NCBI GenBank assembly: GCA_902530685.1
Contig: CACAAZ010000005.1
Location: 1-59,312 of the forward strand
Direction: 5' to 3'
Length of the DNA: 59,312 bases
DNA from: an uncultured Alphaproteobacteria bacterium
GTDB taxonomy: Bacteria; Pseudomonadota; Alphaproteobacteria; HIMB59; GCA-002718135
Of this stretch, positions 34,240-43,666 are shown piece by piece. Both the position numbers and the translations under genes were made by a program. The notes beneath the pieces are model-generated. The model had not been told where the DNA came from, ran no database searches, and saw only the letters and a list, made by a program, of their open reading frames with translations. Numbering within the stretch: the first letter of the stretch is position 1; each line of letters starts with the position of its first letter.

Positions 34240-35223
34240 ATGAAACTAATTCCTGAATGGCATGATCACCAATATTGTCTTATTGCTTGGCCATGCAATA
34301 AAGACCTTTATGGTAAAGTAATTAATAAAGCCAGAGATGAAGTAGCCAATGTTATTAACGAAATTGCAAAAACTGAACATGTAATTGTCTTATCAAACAA
34401 AGAAAACATAAATGAAATCCAAAATAAAACAGATCATAAAAATATAGATATTGTAGAATGTAAATTAGATGATTCTTGGATGCGAGATATAGCACCAATT
34501 TTTTATAATGAAGATCAAAAATTAAAATCAATCAGTTTTGAATTTAATGGTTATGGAAAGTATCCAGATTATTTTAATGATAATAAAATATCAAAATTTA
34601 TTTCAAACTATTTAAATATTCCAACAAAAACCTCCGACCTTGTTATTGAGGGAGGAGCAATCACCTATGATGATAAAAAAAATTTATTCAGCACAAAAAG
34701 TGTAATATTTAATAAAAATAGAAAACAAAAACATAGTAGTGAATATATTATTAAAGAATTTAAAATCTTATTTGATTTAAATCACATTTTTTTGTTTGAA
34801 AATGGTCTAAAGGATGACGATACTGATGGGCATGTTGATAATTTATTATGCCCTATTGGAAAAAATAAATATTTAATAGCTACAACTCACAAATTAGATC
34901 CTAATTATGAAATATTAGAAAAAAACAAAGCTGACCTTATTAACTTTTTTAAAGATACTAATCAGATATATGATTTGATTGAAATTCCTTTGCCCACAAG
35001 AAAGACGATTAATAATAAAAATATTATTAGCTCATATATAAATTTTTATTTCAGTAAAAATAAAATTATTCTACCTAAATTCAATGTTTACGAAGACAAA
35101 GAGGTTAAAATTATTTTTGAAGAATTATTCCCAAATAGAGAAATTATTATGTTGCAAACTGAAAATATAAATTATGGTGGAGGAAATATTCATTGCATAA
35201 CGATGAATGTTCCAAAAATATGA
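34240..35223 (+). CDS. aguA: Agmatine deiminase
   Basis: The enzyme converts agmatine to N-carbamoylputrescine and ammonia. It has 327 residues, of the guanidino-modifying (pentein) fold. Family marks are LIAWPCNKDL, DDSWMRDIAPIF, LVIEGGAI, DDDTDGHVDNLLC and the C-terminal catalytic cysteine C319 (YGGGNIHCITMN). The gene ends in an ATGA overlap with aguB, the next enzyme of the route. It is a slightly short family member but complete at both ends. The start is 28 bp from the divergent HD-domain gene. Confidence 0.93.
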   Translation: MKLIPEWHDHQYCLIAWPCNKDLYGKVINKARDEVANVINEIAKTEHVIVLSNKENINEIQNKTDHKNIDIVECKLDDSWMRDIAPIFYNEDQKLKSISFEFNGYGKYPDYFNDNKISKFISNYLNIPTKTSDLVIEGGAITYDDKKNLFSTKSVIFNKNRKQKHSSEYIIKEFKILFDLNHIFLFENGLKDDDTDGHVDNLLCPIGKNKYLIATTHKLDPNYEILEKNKADLINFFKDTNQIYDLIEIPLPTRKTINNKNIISSYINFYFSKNKIILPKFNVYEDKEVKIIFEELFPNREIIMLQTENINYGGGNIHCITMNVPKI

Positions 35224-36077
35224 AAGTAAAAGTAGCAACATCACAATTTAGAGCCCTTAAGGGAGATTTTGATGCTAATTTAAATAAAGCAATTAATTTA
35301 GTTGAAAAAGCTTCTGAAGAAAATGTTGATATTTTACTTCTGCAAGAATTATTTCAAGGTTATTATTTTTGTTCAACAAAAAATGATAAATTTTTTAATT
35401 TTGCAATTGATTATCCATCTAATCCAATGTTTGAAAAATTTTCTAACATCTGTAGAGAAAAAAAAATTTCATTACCAATTAGTTTTTTCCAAAAGAAAGA
35501 AAATAAGTATTTCAATTCTTTAGTTATGATTGATTCTTTTGGTAAAATAAGTGACGTATATAATAAATCGCATATACCTGAAGGACCTGGATATAATGAG
35601 AAGTATTATTTTGAAAAAGGCAATACAGGTTTTATGGTTTTTGATACACCAAAAGCAAAAGTTGGCTGTGCAATTTGTTGGGATCAGTGGTTTCCTGAAT
35701 GTGCAAGAATATTAACATTGAAGGGTGCAGATTTAATTTTATATCCATCAGCAATTGGTTCTGAACCACACATGCCTGAATTAGACTCAAAGGATCATTG
35801 GATTAATACAATGGTTGGACATGCTGCTGCAAATCAAATTCCCATAATAGCTTCAAATAGAATAGGGAAGGAGTCCGAAGCTAATATTGAATTAAATTTT
35901 TATGGTAATTCATTTATTTTGGATCATCTTGGAAATGTAATAAATCAGATGAATGATAAAGATGAGGGCATAATAACTGCGACTTTAGATTTGTTAATTT
36001 CAAGAGAATATAGAAAATTATGGGGTAACTTTAGAGATAGAAGGCCTGATCTATATAAAAAAATTCTCGATTTTTAA
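35220..36077 (+). CDS. aguB: N-carbamoylputrescine amidase
   Basis: This nitrilase-superfamily enzyme hydrolyses N-carbamoylputrescine to putrescine, CO2 and ammonia. I start it at ATG 35220 (MKVKVATSQF, 285 residues), which gives the usual 4-bp overlap with aguA, not at an ATG 27 bp upstream inside it. The catalytic triad is E43 (LLLQELF), K116 (NKSHIPEGPGY) and C153 (GCAICWDQWFPE). It follows aguA and precedes the polyamine transporter genes, closing the agmatine-to-putrescine step. Confidence 0.93.
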   Translation: MKVKVATSQFRALKGDFDANLNKAINLVEKASEENVDILLLQELFQGYYFCSTKNDKFFNFAIDYPSNPMFEKFSNICREKKISLPISFFQKKENKYFNSLVMIDSFGKISDVYNKSHIPEGPGYNEKYYFEKGNTGFMVFDTPKAKVGCAICWDQWFPECARILTLKGADLILYPSAIGSEPHMPELDSKDHWINTMVGHAAANQIPIIASNRIGKESEANIELNFYGNSFILDHLGNVINQMNDKDEGIITATLDLLISREYRKLWGNFRDRRPDLYKKILDF

Positions 36078-36117
36078 TTTATTTTATTTAATGTATTTTT
36101 TATTTAGGAGGGGAATA

Positions 36118-37170
36118 ATGCTTAAGTATTTTATATCTCTATTAGTTTTAATTTCTTTTTCAGCTCAGGCTAAAGAGGAATTATTTATTTACAATTGGTC
36201 TGATTATATTGCTGAAGATACAATTGAAAATTTCGAAAATGAATTTGGCATTGATGTAACTTATGATGTTTTTGATTCAAACGAAGTTCTTGAAGCTAAA
36301 CTTTTAGCTGGTGGTTCAGGTTATGATATTGTGGTGCCTTCAGGCTCTTTTTTAGAAAATCAAATCAAGGCTGGAGTTTTTCAAAAACTTGATAAGGCTC
36401 AACTTTCAAACATTGGTAATTTAGATCCCGATGTACTAGCAAAAATTGATGCACATGATCCAGGAGGTCAATACTCGATAAATTATATGTATGGTACTAC
36501 AGGTATTGGCTATAATACTGATAAAGTTGATGAAAATGATATTACAAGTTGGAGCATTTTGTTTGATCCAGCTATTGCATCAAAATATGCAGATTGTGGA
36601 ATCGCAATGTTGGATGCTCCTACAGAGGTTATGGAAATCGCTTTAAAATACGTTGGAAAAGATCCTTATACAGAGGATGAGAAAGATTATGAGGTTGCTC
36701 TTGAAATGTTACAGCAAATAAGACCTTACATAAGATATTTTGATTCTTCTCAATATATCGATGATTTAGCAAATGGAGAGATCTGTTTAACTATGGGTTG
36801 GTCAGGTGACGTTTTTCTAGCTGCAGATGAAGCTGCAGATGGAGTAGAAGCTTGGTACTCAATTCCATCTGAAGGAACTGTAATATGGTTTGATATGATG
36901 GCTATTCCAGCTGATGCAAAAAATGTTGAGAATGCACACAAATTTATAAATTATATTTTAAGACCTCAAGTTGCTGCTGATATTACAAATTACGTTTGGT
37001 ATTCAAATCCAAATAAAGCAGCCAATGAACTAGTTGATCCTGAAATTTTTGAAGATCCTGCTATTTATCCAGATGAAGCAACTTTAAGTATGCTTTTTGC
37101 TGATACTGCAGACTCTCCGAAAAAATCTAAATTATCAACTAAATATTTTAATAAATTTAAAGCAAATTAA
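36118..37170 (+). CDS. potF: Putrescine/spermidine-binding periplasmic protein
   Basis: This is the solute-binding component of a polyamine ABC importer, 350 residues from ATG 36118, with a strong AGGAGGGG ribosome site 5 bp upstream. An in-frame ATG 27 bp earlier precedes that ribosome site and is rejected. A Sec signal peptide (LKYFISLLVLISFS, cleavage after AQA at 18) leads to the mature start KEELFIYNWSDYI, which is typical of PotD/PotF. Further marks are SGYDIVVPSG, MYGTTGIGYNTDKV and EGTVIWFDMMAIP. A 13-bp stem-loop follows the gene and may allow higher expression of potF than of the other transporter genes. Confidence 0.93.
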   Translation: MLKYFISLLVLISFSAQAKEELFIYNWSDYIAEDTIENFENEFGIDVTYDVFDSNEVLEAKLLAGGSGYDIVVPSGSFLENQIKAGVFQKLDKAQLSNIGNLDPDVLAKIDAHDPGGQYSINYMYGTTGIGYNTDKVDENDITSWSILFDPAIASKYADCGIAMLDAPTEVMEIALKYVGKDPYTEDEKDYEVALEMLQQIRPYIRYFDSSQYIDDLANGEICLTMGWSGDVFLAADEAADGVEAWYSIPSEGTVIWFDMMAIPADAKNVENAHKFINYILRPQVAADITNYVWYSNPNKAANELVDPEIFEDPAIYPDEATLSMLFADTADSPKKSKLSTKYFNKFKAN

Positions 37171-37185
37171 AAAATATACTTCATT

Positions 37186-37215
37186 TCAGCACTAATATAT
37201 TAATATTAGTGCTGA
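37186..37215 (+). terminator. Strong stem-loop between potF and potG
   Basis: A perfect 13-bp stem (TCAGCACTAATAT / ATATTAGTGCTGA) with an ATTA loop fills most of the 51-bp potF-potG gap. It starts 15 bp after the potF stop and ends 6 bp before potG. It is followed only by TTTAAG, so it is a poor complete terminator. It may be a partial attenuator or a 3'-end stabiliser that keeps binding-protein mRNA in excess. It also lies over the potG ribosome-binding region and could limit potG translation. Confidence 0.75.
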
Positions 37216-37221
37216 TTTAAG

Positions 37222-38289
37222 ATGGATAATAATTTTCTTGTAATTGAAAATATTTCTAAATCCTTTGGAGATAACAAAGTTTTAGAAAATATTAATTTAA
37301 ATATTTCAAAATCTGAATTTTTTGGTCTCTTAGGATCTTCGGGTTCAGGCAAAACTACATTACTAAGAATACTAGGTGGATTTGAGAAGCCAGATACAGG
37401 ACGTGTAATACTCGACGGAATGGACATAACAAACCTTGAACCTTTTGATAGACCATTAAACTATATGTTTCAATCGTATGCACTATTTCCTCACTTAAAC
37501 GTATTTAATAATTTAGCTTTTGGAATAAAAGAAAATTTTACCCAAAAAGAAATTGATATAAATGTAAGAAATATTGCTGAACTTCTATCTATTGAGCATT
37601 TATTAAATAGAAGAATTAAGCAATTATCAGGTGGAGAGCAGCAAAGAGTTGCCCTTGGAAGGTGCTTGATAAAAAAACCTAAGTTATTATTATTAGATGA
37701 GCCTCTTGCAGCACTAGATAAAAAACTAAGATCAAAAACACAATTAGAGTTAACAACACTCCAAAAGAAACTAAAAATTACATTTGTTTTCGTCACCCAT
37801 GATCAGGAAGAAGCAATGTCCTTATCTGATAGAATGGCAATAATGAAGAATGGTCTTATTTTGGAATGTTCTAGCCCTGAAGAGATTTATGAAAATCCTA
37901 AAAGTCTTTATACTGCCAATTTTATAGGAATTGCAAATATAATTGAGATTTATAAGAAAGATGAAAATTTTTATTCTGATGATTTAGGTGTAAATTTTAA
38001 ATTAAACAAAGAATTAAACAATACAAAAACTAATATTTTACTAAGACCAGAGAAAATAAAAATACAATCAATAAATAATTTGAAAACAAGTTCATTTAAT
38101 TCCTTTAGTGGAGAAATTTTAGAAAAATCATATTTGGGAAGTTTTACCCGTTATGAAATTAAAATTAATGATATGATAATTTCAGTTTTAGATCAGAATT
38201 TTAACTCCAACTCAAATTATAATTTCCCAAAAGGGGAAAAAGTCATTTGTAGTTGGGAAAGTGAATCAATTAAGATTTTAGAGGATTAA
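37222..38289 (+). CDS. potG: Polyamine ABC transporter ATPase
   Basis: This ATPase has 355 residues. The Walker A is GSSGSGKTT at 38-46, the Q-loop YMFQSYALFPHLNVFNNLAFG, the signature LSGGEQQRVALGRC and the Walker B LLLLDEPLAALD, with the H-loop FVFVTHDQEEAMSLSDRMA. A C-terminal TOBE-like domain (about 240-355, LLRPEKIKIQ) is typical of PotA/PotG. It drives import of putrescine or spermidine with PotF, PotH and PotI. It is separated from potF by a strong stem-loop and from potH by no bases. Confidence 0.94.
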   Translation: MDNNFLVIENISKSFGDNKVLENINLNISKSEFFGLLGSSGSGKTTLLRILGGFEKPDTGRVILDGMDITNLEPFDRPLNYMFQSYALFPHLNVFNNLAFGIKENFTQKEIDINVRNIAELLSIEHLLNRRIKQLSGGEQQRVALGRCLIKKPKLLLLDEPLAALDKKLRSKTQLELTTLQKKLKITFVFVTHDQEEAMSLSDRMAIMKNGLILECSSPEEIYENPKSLYTANFIGIANIIEIYKKDENFYSDDLGVNFKLNKELNNTKTNILLRPEKIKIQSINNLKTSSFNSFSGEILEKSYLGSFTRYEIKINDMIISVLDQNFNSNSNYNFPKGEKVICSWESESIKILED

Positions 38290-39177
38290 TTGAAAAATAA
38301 ATTATTTGAAAAATATTTTGTTTTTAGTCCTTATTTTTGGCTTGTTCTATTTTTTTTTATTCCATTAGCTATAATTTTTAAAATATCAATTTCGGTATCA
38401 GAATGGGGAATGCCTCCTTATCAAGATATTTTTCTTTTTGATAATGGATTTAAGATTAATACTACCTTAGAAAACTATGTTTATATTTTTAGTGATTATT
38501 ACTACATTGGATCTTTTGTAAACTCTTTGATTTTAGCTTTAATATCTACTTTTTTTTGCCTACTTATTGGGTTCCCGTTAGCTTTTTATATTGCGACTTC
38601 AAATATTAGATTAAGAAATATTTTATTAGTTTTAGTAGTTATTCCATTTTGGTCATCATTTTTATTAAGAGTATATGCATGGAAAATAATTTTACAGAAT
38701 AATGGAATTTTAAATGTAATACTTCTAAACCTAGGCATAACATCAGAACCACTTCAATTATTATACAATCAATATGCTGTCATTATGGGAATTGTATACA
38801 CTTATTTACCTTTAATGATTTTACCACTCTATGGATACTTAAATAAGTTTGATTTAAATTTAATTGAAGCATCAAAAGATTTAGGACTAAATCGTACTAA
38901 AACCTTTTTTAAAGTTATACTTCCTTTATCTGTTCCAGGAATTGTTGCTGGATCTTTATTAGTTTTTATACCTGTTGTTGGAGAATTTATTATACCTGAA
39001 ATGTTAGGTGGTAGTGATAGATTGTATTATGGAAAAATATTATGGGAGGAATTCTTTGTTAATAGAAATTGGCCAGGTGCTAGTGCTTTAGCTTTTAGTG
39101 GAATTATTATTTTGGTTTTACCAATTGTTATTTTTCAAATACTTTATTCTCGTTGGAGTCAAAAAAATGAAATCTAG
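38290..39177 (+). CDS. potH: Polyamine ABC transporter permease
   Basis: This is an inner-membrane permease of 295 residues, from TTG 38290 directly after the potG stop. Six helices are visible, beginning FSPYFWLVLFFFIPLAIIF, with the loop LIEASKDLGLNRTKTFFKVILPLSVPG (EAA motif). The C-terminal part has VGEFIIPEMLGG, characteristic of PotB/PotH. It overlaps potI by 11 bp. TTG as start is supported by the abutting stop and the right length. Confidence 0.93.
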   Translation: MKNKLFEKYFVFSPYFWLVLFFFIPLAIIFKISISVSEWGMPPYQDIFLFDNGFKINTTLENYVYIFSDYYYIGSFVNSLILALISTFFCLLIGFPLAFYIATSNIRLRNILLVLVVIPFWSSFLLRVYAWKIILQNNGILNVILLNLGITSEPLQLLYNQYAVIMGIVYTYLPLMILPLYGYLNKFDLNLIEASKDLGLNRTKTFFKVILPLSVPGIVAGSLLVFIPVVGEFIIPEMLGGSDRLYYGKILWEEFFVNRNWPGASALAFSGIIILVLPIVIFQILYSRWSQKNEI

Positions 39178-39961
39178 TTTAATCAAAAGTACAGTTATTT
39201 TTTTAGGTTTATTTTTTTTATATTTCCCAATTTTAGTTTTAATTTTTTACTCATTTAACGAAAATAAGAGAGTAATGGTTTGGAAAGGATTTTCTTTAAG
39301 ATGGTACAATGAATTATTTAATAATGAACAAATAATTGAGGCATTTATTATTAGTATTAAAATTGCAGCTTTATCTGCAACTTTTGCCACAATTTTAGGA
39401 GTTATGATTGGATATTCACTTGTAAGAATAAGAAAAATTCCTTTTAAATCATTCTATATTTTTCTTTCTTCAACACCTTTGGTTTTACCAGAATTAATTT
39501 TAGGTCTTTCAATGTTACTTTTTTTTATAAGCTTAAATAATGTAATTGGATTTCCATCATCTAGAGGACAATTAACTATTTTCATATCACACGTTACTTT
39601 TTGTATTGCATTTGTCGCAATTATTATTCAAGCAAGATTAACTGACTTTAACAAAAATATTGAGGAAGCTGCAATGGATCTAGGCTATAATTATACCAAG
39701 GTACTATATAAAATAACTTTACCGATAATTTTACCTTCTATCATTGCTGGTTGGTTATTAGCTTTTACTATCTCTTTAGATGATCTAGTGGTTGCAAGTT
39801 TTACAACAGGACCCGGAGCAAATACACTTCCAATTGTAGTTTTTTCTAAAGTAAGATTAGGATTGAGTCCTGAAGTAAATGCGTTATCAGCAATTTTAAT
39901 GTTTGCTTTGATTATAATTGGTTTATTTTATTTTTATTTTAATAGAAAATTTAAACATTAA
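39167..39961 (+). CDS. potI: Polyamine ABC transporter permease
   Basis: This is the second polyamine permease, 264 residues from ATG 39167 (MKSSLIKSTVIFLGLFFLYF). An in-frame ATG 69 bp upstream lies well inside potH and adds residues unlike the family, so I reject it. The EAA loop reads IEEAAMDLGYNYTKVLYK, and FTISLDDLVVASFTTGPG near the C-terminus is a PotC/PotI hallmark. It overlaps potH by 11 bp and converges on puuA with an 11-bp overlap of coding ends. Confidence 0.93.
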   Translation: MKSSLIKSTVIFLGLFFLYFPILVLIFYSFNENKRVMVWKGFSLRWYNELFNNEQIIEAFIISIKIAALSATFATILGVMIGYSLVRIRKIPFKSFYIFLSSTPLVLPELILGLSMLLFFISLNNVIGFPSSRGQLTIFISHVTFCIAFVAIIIQARLTDFNKNIEEAAMDLGYNYTKVLYKITLPIILPSIIAGWLLAFTISLDDLVVASFTTGPGANTLPIVVFSKVRLGLSPEVNALSAILMFALIIIGLFYFYFNRKFKH

Positions 39962-41318
39962 GTAATAAATATTCACGTTCCCAAGAACTTATTACTGATA
40001 GATATGCTTGGTATTCTACTCTTCTTATAGCAGCGATTGATCTAATAAATTTTTCGTTAAATATAGATTTTATATCTTCGTCATTTTCAAAAAGCATTAA
40101 TGATTCATCCATGTTTTTTGGTAAATTAGAACTTTTATCTTTAAATGCACTATCTTTAGTCTCTGGACTTGGTTTTATATTATTTTTCATTCCTAAATAT
40201 CCAGAAGCTAAATTAGCTGCAAAAACTAGATATGGATTAGTATCTGATCCAGGAATTCTATTTTCAATTCGCATATTTTTTTCCTCAATCGATGGAATTC
40301 TAAAACCACAACTTCTATTTCCTATTCCCCACTTTACATTTTTTGGAGTGCCCCAGGTTGCAAATAATCTCCTAAAGGAGTTTATATTTGGGGCGTATAT
40401 TGGCATTAATAATGGAGTATATTTTTCTAAACCACCAAGATAATTTTTCATTTTTTTTGAAATTTTTGATGATTTATTAAAAAAAATATTTTTATTTTTT
40501 TCATTATAGACTGATTGATGAATATGCATTGCGCTACCAGGCTGATTCTCCATAGGTTTTGCCATAAATGTGGCATGAAGTTTGTGTTTCAAGGCCGATT
40601 GTCTAAGAGTTCGCTTAAATAAAAATACTTGATCTGCTAGATCTAAAGGATCACCATGCTGGAAATTTATTTCCATTTGAGCTGAACCAGATTCATGATT
40701 AATTGTATCAATTTCAATATTTTGATCTTCACAATAATTATATACATCTTCAAAAAGATGATCGAATTCGTTTACAGCATCAATACCCAAGGCTTGTTTC
40801 CCTGTTTCTTGTCTACCTGATTGTCCAACTGGTACTTCTAGAGGATAATCTGAGTCAGCATTAGGTTTAACTAAGTAGAATTCTAATTCTGGAGAGACAA
40901 TTGGAGTTAATTTTTCTTTTTTATAAAGTTTCAGAATATTTTTTAGAGCATTTCTGCTTGAATTAATAACCTCATCACCATTAAGATTTATTGCATCACA
41001 TATAATTTGCGCAGTAGGATCTTCGTACCATGGTACTATTCTCATTGTATCAAAATCTGGTTTTAAAATAACATCAATATCAGTCGGGTTATAAACACTT
41101 CTTGGTAAAGCACCTGCTGAGTCCTCAGTTGCATAATCCCCTGATATCGTTTGAATAAACGTTGATTGTGGTAATCTATGACTTTCATCCTCAAGACCCT
41201 TCAGGAATTTATTAGTTGGCAAAATTTTACCTCTTGCAATACCTCCTAGATCTGGAACTAAACATTCAACTTCTGTAATAGAATTTTCCTGAAACCAATT
41301 TTGAAACTTTTCAATCAT
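39951..41318 (-). CDS. puuA: Gamma-glutamylputrescine synthetase (glutamine synthetase family)
   Basis: This ATP-dependent ligase joins glutamate to putrescine, the first step of the Puu pathway. It has 455 residues of glutamine-synthetase fold. The N-terminus reads VECLVPDLGGIARGKILPTNKF, followed by SPELEFYLVKP, INHESGSAQMEINFQHGDPL (metal and ATP site), HIHQSVYN and NRIPGSDTNPYLVFAANLA. The lack of the GS Tyr-adenylylation loop fits PuuA-type enzymes. Its start is 50 bp from the divergent puuB. Specificity rests on the neighbouring pot and puuB genes and on overall resemblance. Confidence 0.88.
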   Translation of the reverse strand: MIEKFQNWFQENSITEVECLVPDLGGIARGKILPTNKFLKGLEDESHRLPQSTFIQTISGDYATEDSAGALPRSVYNPTDIDVILKPDFDTMRIVPWYEDPTAQIICDAINLNGDEVINSSRNALKNILKLYKKEKLTPIVSPELEFYLVKPNADSDYPLEVPVGQSGRQETGKQALGIDAVNEFDHLFEDVYNYCEDQNIEIDTINHESGSAQMEINFQHGDPLDLADQVFLFKRTLRQSALKHKLHATFMAKPMENQPGSAMHIHQSVYNEKNKNIFFNKSSKISKKMKNYLGGLEKYTPLLMPIYAPNINSFRRLFATWGTPKNVKWGIGNRSCGFRIPSIEEKNMRIENRIPGSDTNPYLVFAANLASGYLGMKNNIKPSPETKDSAFKDKSSNLPKNMDESLMLFENDEDIKSIFNEKFIRSIAAIRRVEYQAYLSVISSWEREYLLLNV

Positions 41319-41368
41319 ATTGAGACTGTTTGTTTACTAATTATAATTAAACCATTAATGATAAGTAG

Positions 41369-42691
41369 ATGATTACTACAAAAAAAAGGACTTTTAATCA
41401 ACATGATAATGAAAAAGAAAGTTTTTATAAATTTTCTGCACCACTTTTTCCTAATCAAAATAAGTTAATCGAGAATATTTCAACGGACGTATGTATTATT
41501 GGAGGAGGGCTAACTGGAATTTCCTCTGCATTAAATTTATCTAATAATGGTTTATCTATAGCTATTCTTGAAGCAAATAAAGTCGGATCTGGGGCTTCTG
41601 GTAGGAATGGTGGTCAACTAGGAATTGGCATGAGAAAAGATCAATTCTACTTAGAAAAAAAATTTGGTATTGAAAAAGCAAAATTTTTTTGGAAAATTGG
41701 ATTAGATGCTGTTTCAAATGTAGTTAATTTAATTGAAAAATACAAAATTGATTGTGCGCTTAGACAAGGTGTTCTTCATGTAGGCAACACAAAAAAAGAT
41801 TATAAATATTTTCAAGATGAAATTGAGCATATGCAGAAGAATTATAATTATAATAACTATGAATACTTTGATCAAAATTCAATAAGAGATGAAGTTAATA
41901 GTGACAGATATTTTTCTGGAATGCTTTTAAAGGATTCTTATCATTTAAACCCATTAAAACTGACATATGGCTTGGCAGAACAGTGTTTAGCAAATGGAAT
42001 AAATATATATGAAAATTCTCCAGCTGATAAAATTATTGATAATCAAGAAGAAGTTATAATTCATTCTGGAAAAAATATAATTAAAGCGAAGAAAGTAATT
42101 ATTGGTTGCAATGGTTATCTCGACAATCTTTTAGGATCAAAAAGAAATTATTTTATGCCTATAAATAATTATATTATTGCAACAGAACCTCTCGGAAAAG
42201 ATCTAGCAAGTAAATTAATCAAAAGAAATTGTGGTGTAATAGATTCTAGATTCATGATTGATTATTATAGATTTTCAGAAGACTACAGACTTCTTTTTGG
42301 AGGACCTGAAACTATTACATCTCATTTTGTAAAAGATGCAAAGAGTTTTGTCTCTAAACGAATGTATAAAGTTTTTCCTGAATTAAAAAAATTTAAAATT
42401 GAGTTTTCCTGGGGAGGTACCTTGGCAATATCAATTAATAGATTACCTATTTTTGGAACTATAATGAATCAAAAGTTATATTATGCTCATGCTTACTCTG
42501 GGCATGGATTAGCTATGAGTATTATGGGTGGAAAAATGGTAGCTGAAAAAATTTTAAATAAATCAAATAACTTTGATATGTTTGAGCAAATTAATCATTT
42601 TAAAATTCCAGGTGGCAACTTGTTTAGAAGACCATTGTATTCCTCAGCCATTATTTATTATAGGTTAATGGATTATTTAAATAGATTGTAA
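41369..42691 (+). CDS. puuB: Gamma-glutamylputrescine oxidase (FAD-dependent)
   Basis: This is a DAO-type flavoprotein of 440 residues that oxidises gamma-glutamylputrescine to gamma-glutamyl-gamma-aminobutyraldehyde. The dinucleotide fold reads VCIIGGGLTGISSALNL, then VGSGASGRNGGQLGIGMRK. Near the C-terminus are EFSWGGTLAISINRLPIFG and YAHAYSGHGLAMSIMGGKM, typical of PuuB. It is divergent from puuA and converges with the tsaC gene without a gap. The next enzymes of the pathway (puuC aldehyde dehydrogenase, puuD hydrolase) are not adjacent; one of the aldehyde dehydrogenases elsewhere in the window could serve as PuuC. Confidence 0.88.
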   Translation: MITTKKRTFNQHDNEKESFYKFSAPLFPNQNKLIENISTDVCIIGGGLTGISSALNLSNNGLSIAILEANKVGSGASGRNGGQLGIGMRKDQFYLEKKFGIEKAKFFWKIGLDAVSNVVNLIEKYKIDCALRQGVLHVGNTKKDYKYFQDEIEHMQKNYNYNNYEYFDQNSIRDEVNSDRYFSGMLLKDSYHLNPLKLTYGLAEQCLANGINIYENSPADKIIDNQEEVIIHSGKNIIKAKKVIIGCNGYLDNLLGSKRNYFMPINNYIIATEPLGKDLASKLIKRNCGVIDSRFMIDYYRFSEDYRLLFGGPETITSHFVKDAKSFVSKRMYKVFPELKKFKIEFSWGGTLAISINRLPIFGTIMNQKLYYAHAYSGHGLAMSIMGGKMVAEKILNKSNNFDMFEQINHFKIPGGNLFRRPLYSSAIIYYRLMDYLNRL

Positions 42692-43609
42692 TTACTTAAT
42701 TGCTCTTCTTAATCTGTCATTTATAGTTTTGCCAAGTCCTTTATCAGGTATTTCTACTACAGCAATTTTTTTGCATTTGCTTTGATCTAATTTATGAAGA
42801 TAATGATAAAAATTTTTTGCCGCTTCTTTTAAACTTTTTTTATTACTCAAATTTAAATTAATTATTTTAGACCTTAATTTATTATTGCCAAAATTTAATA
42901 AACCTTCATTTTTTAGTATTCTCTTAGCATTCATTCTTATTGGTTTTAAAGTTGAATAGTGTTTTTTTAAATTACCAGGTGAAATTGAAGATTTTTTTTT
43001 GATTTTTACTTTTGCAAATTTGTTTAAATCTTCAACAGTAATACTTCCATATCTTAGTACTTCAATTTTATTTTTATTATCAATTCTTACAACTGTAGAT
43101 TCTAGTCCGTGAGTTGATTGTTTATCTTTTAAAACAAAAAATTTTTTTTGTAGAATAGGATCGATATCCATAATATTGGTTACGGAAGTTCTTTCTGACA
43201 GATTAGCACTAGGAGCTGCAATAGGTAGACCAAATAAAGTAATTAATTTTTTAGCCAATTTATTACGAGGAATTCTGCAACCAACTAAAGTTGAGTTATT
43301 AGAGACTAATTTTGATATTTTAGAATTTTTCCTTTTCTTTAATATTATAGTTAGAGGACCAGGCCAAAATTTTGAACCTAATTTTTTTTCAAATTCACTT
43401 AAAAAAAAATATTTCTCTATTTGTTTAATATTTTTAAAGTGACAGATAATTGGATTAGCTCGCGGTCTTTTTTTTACTTTAAAAATAGATTTTACAGCCT
43501 CATCATTTGTTGCATCTGCTCCAATACCAAATACTGTTTCTGTGGGAAATATTACAAGTTCTCCACTGCTTAGTAAATTTTTTGCAATATCTAACTTATT
43601 TTTTTTCAT
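42692..43609 (-). CDS. tsaC: Threonylcarbamoyl-AMP synthase (Sua5/TsaC)
   Basis: This enzyme makes threonylcarbamoyl-AMP for the t6A37 modification of ANN-decoding tRNAs. It has 305 residues, with the YrdC domain (about 1-200: IFPTETVFGIGADAT, KKRPRANPIICHF, FWPGPLTIIL, GLPIAAPSANLSE, GLESTVVRI) and a C-terminal Sua5 domain (about 215-305) after the linker ISPGNLKKHYSTLKP. The two-domain form is Sua5-like rather than the short TsaC. It is read divergently from the parA-like gene, with 57 bp between starts. Confidence 0.9.
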   Translation of the reverse strand: MKKNKLDIAKNLLSSGELVIFPTETVFGIGADATNDEAVKSIFKVKKRPRANPIICHFKNIKQIEKYFFLSEFEKKLGSKFWPGPLTIILKKRKNSKISKLVSNNSTLVGCRIPRNKLAKKLITLFGLPIAAPSANLSERTSVTNIMDIDPILQKKFFVLKDKQSTHGLESTVVRIDNKNKIEVLRYGSITVEDLNKFAKVKIKKKSSISPGNLKKHYSTLKPIRMNAKRILKNEGLLNFGNNKLRSKIINLNLSNKKSLKEAAKNFYHYLHKLDQSKCKKIAVVEIPDKGLGKTINDRLRRAIK

Positions 43610-43666
43610 ATTTTTTTATAAAATGTTTCCATCTATCTTTAAAATAGTTATTATCAATACTTCTAT

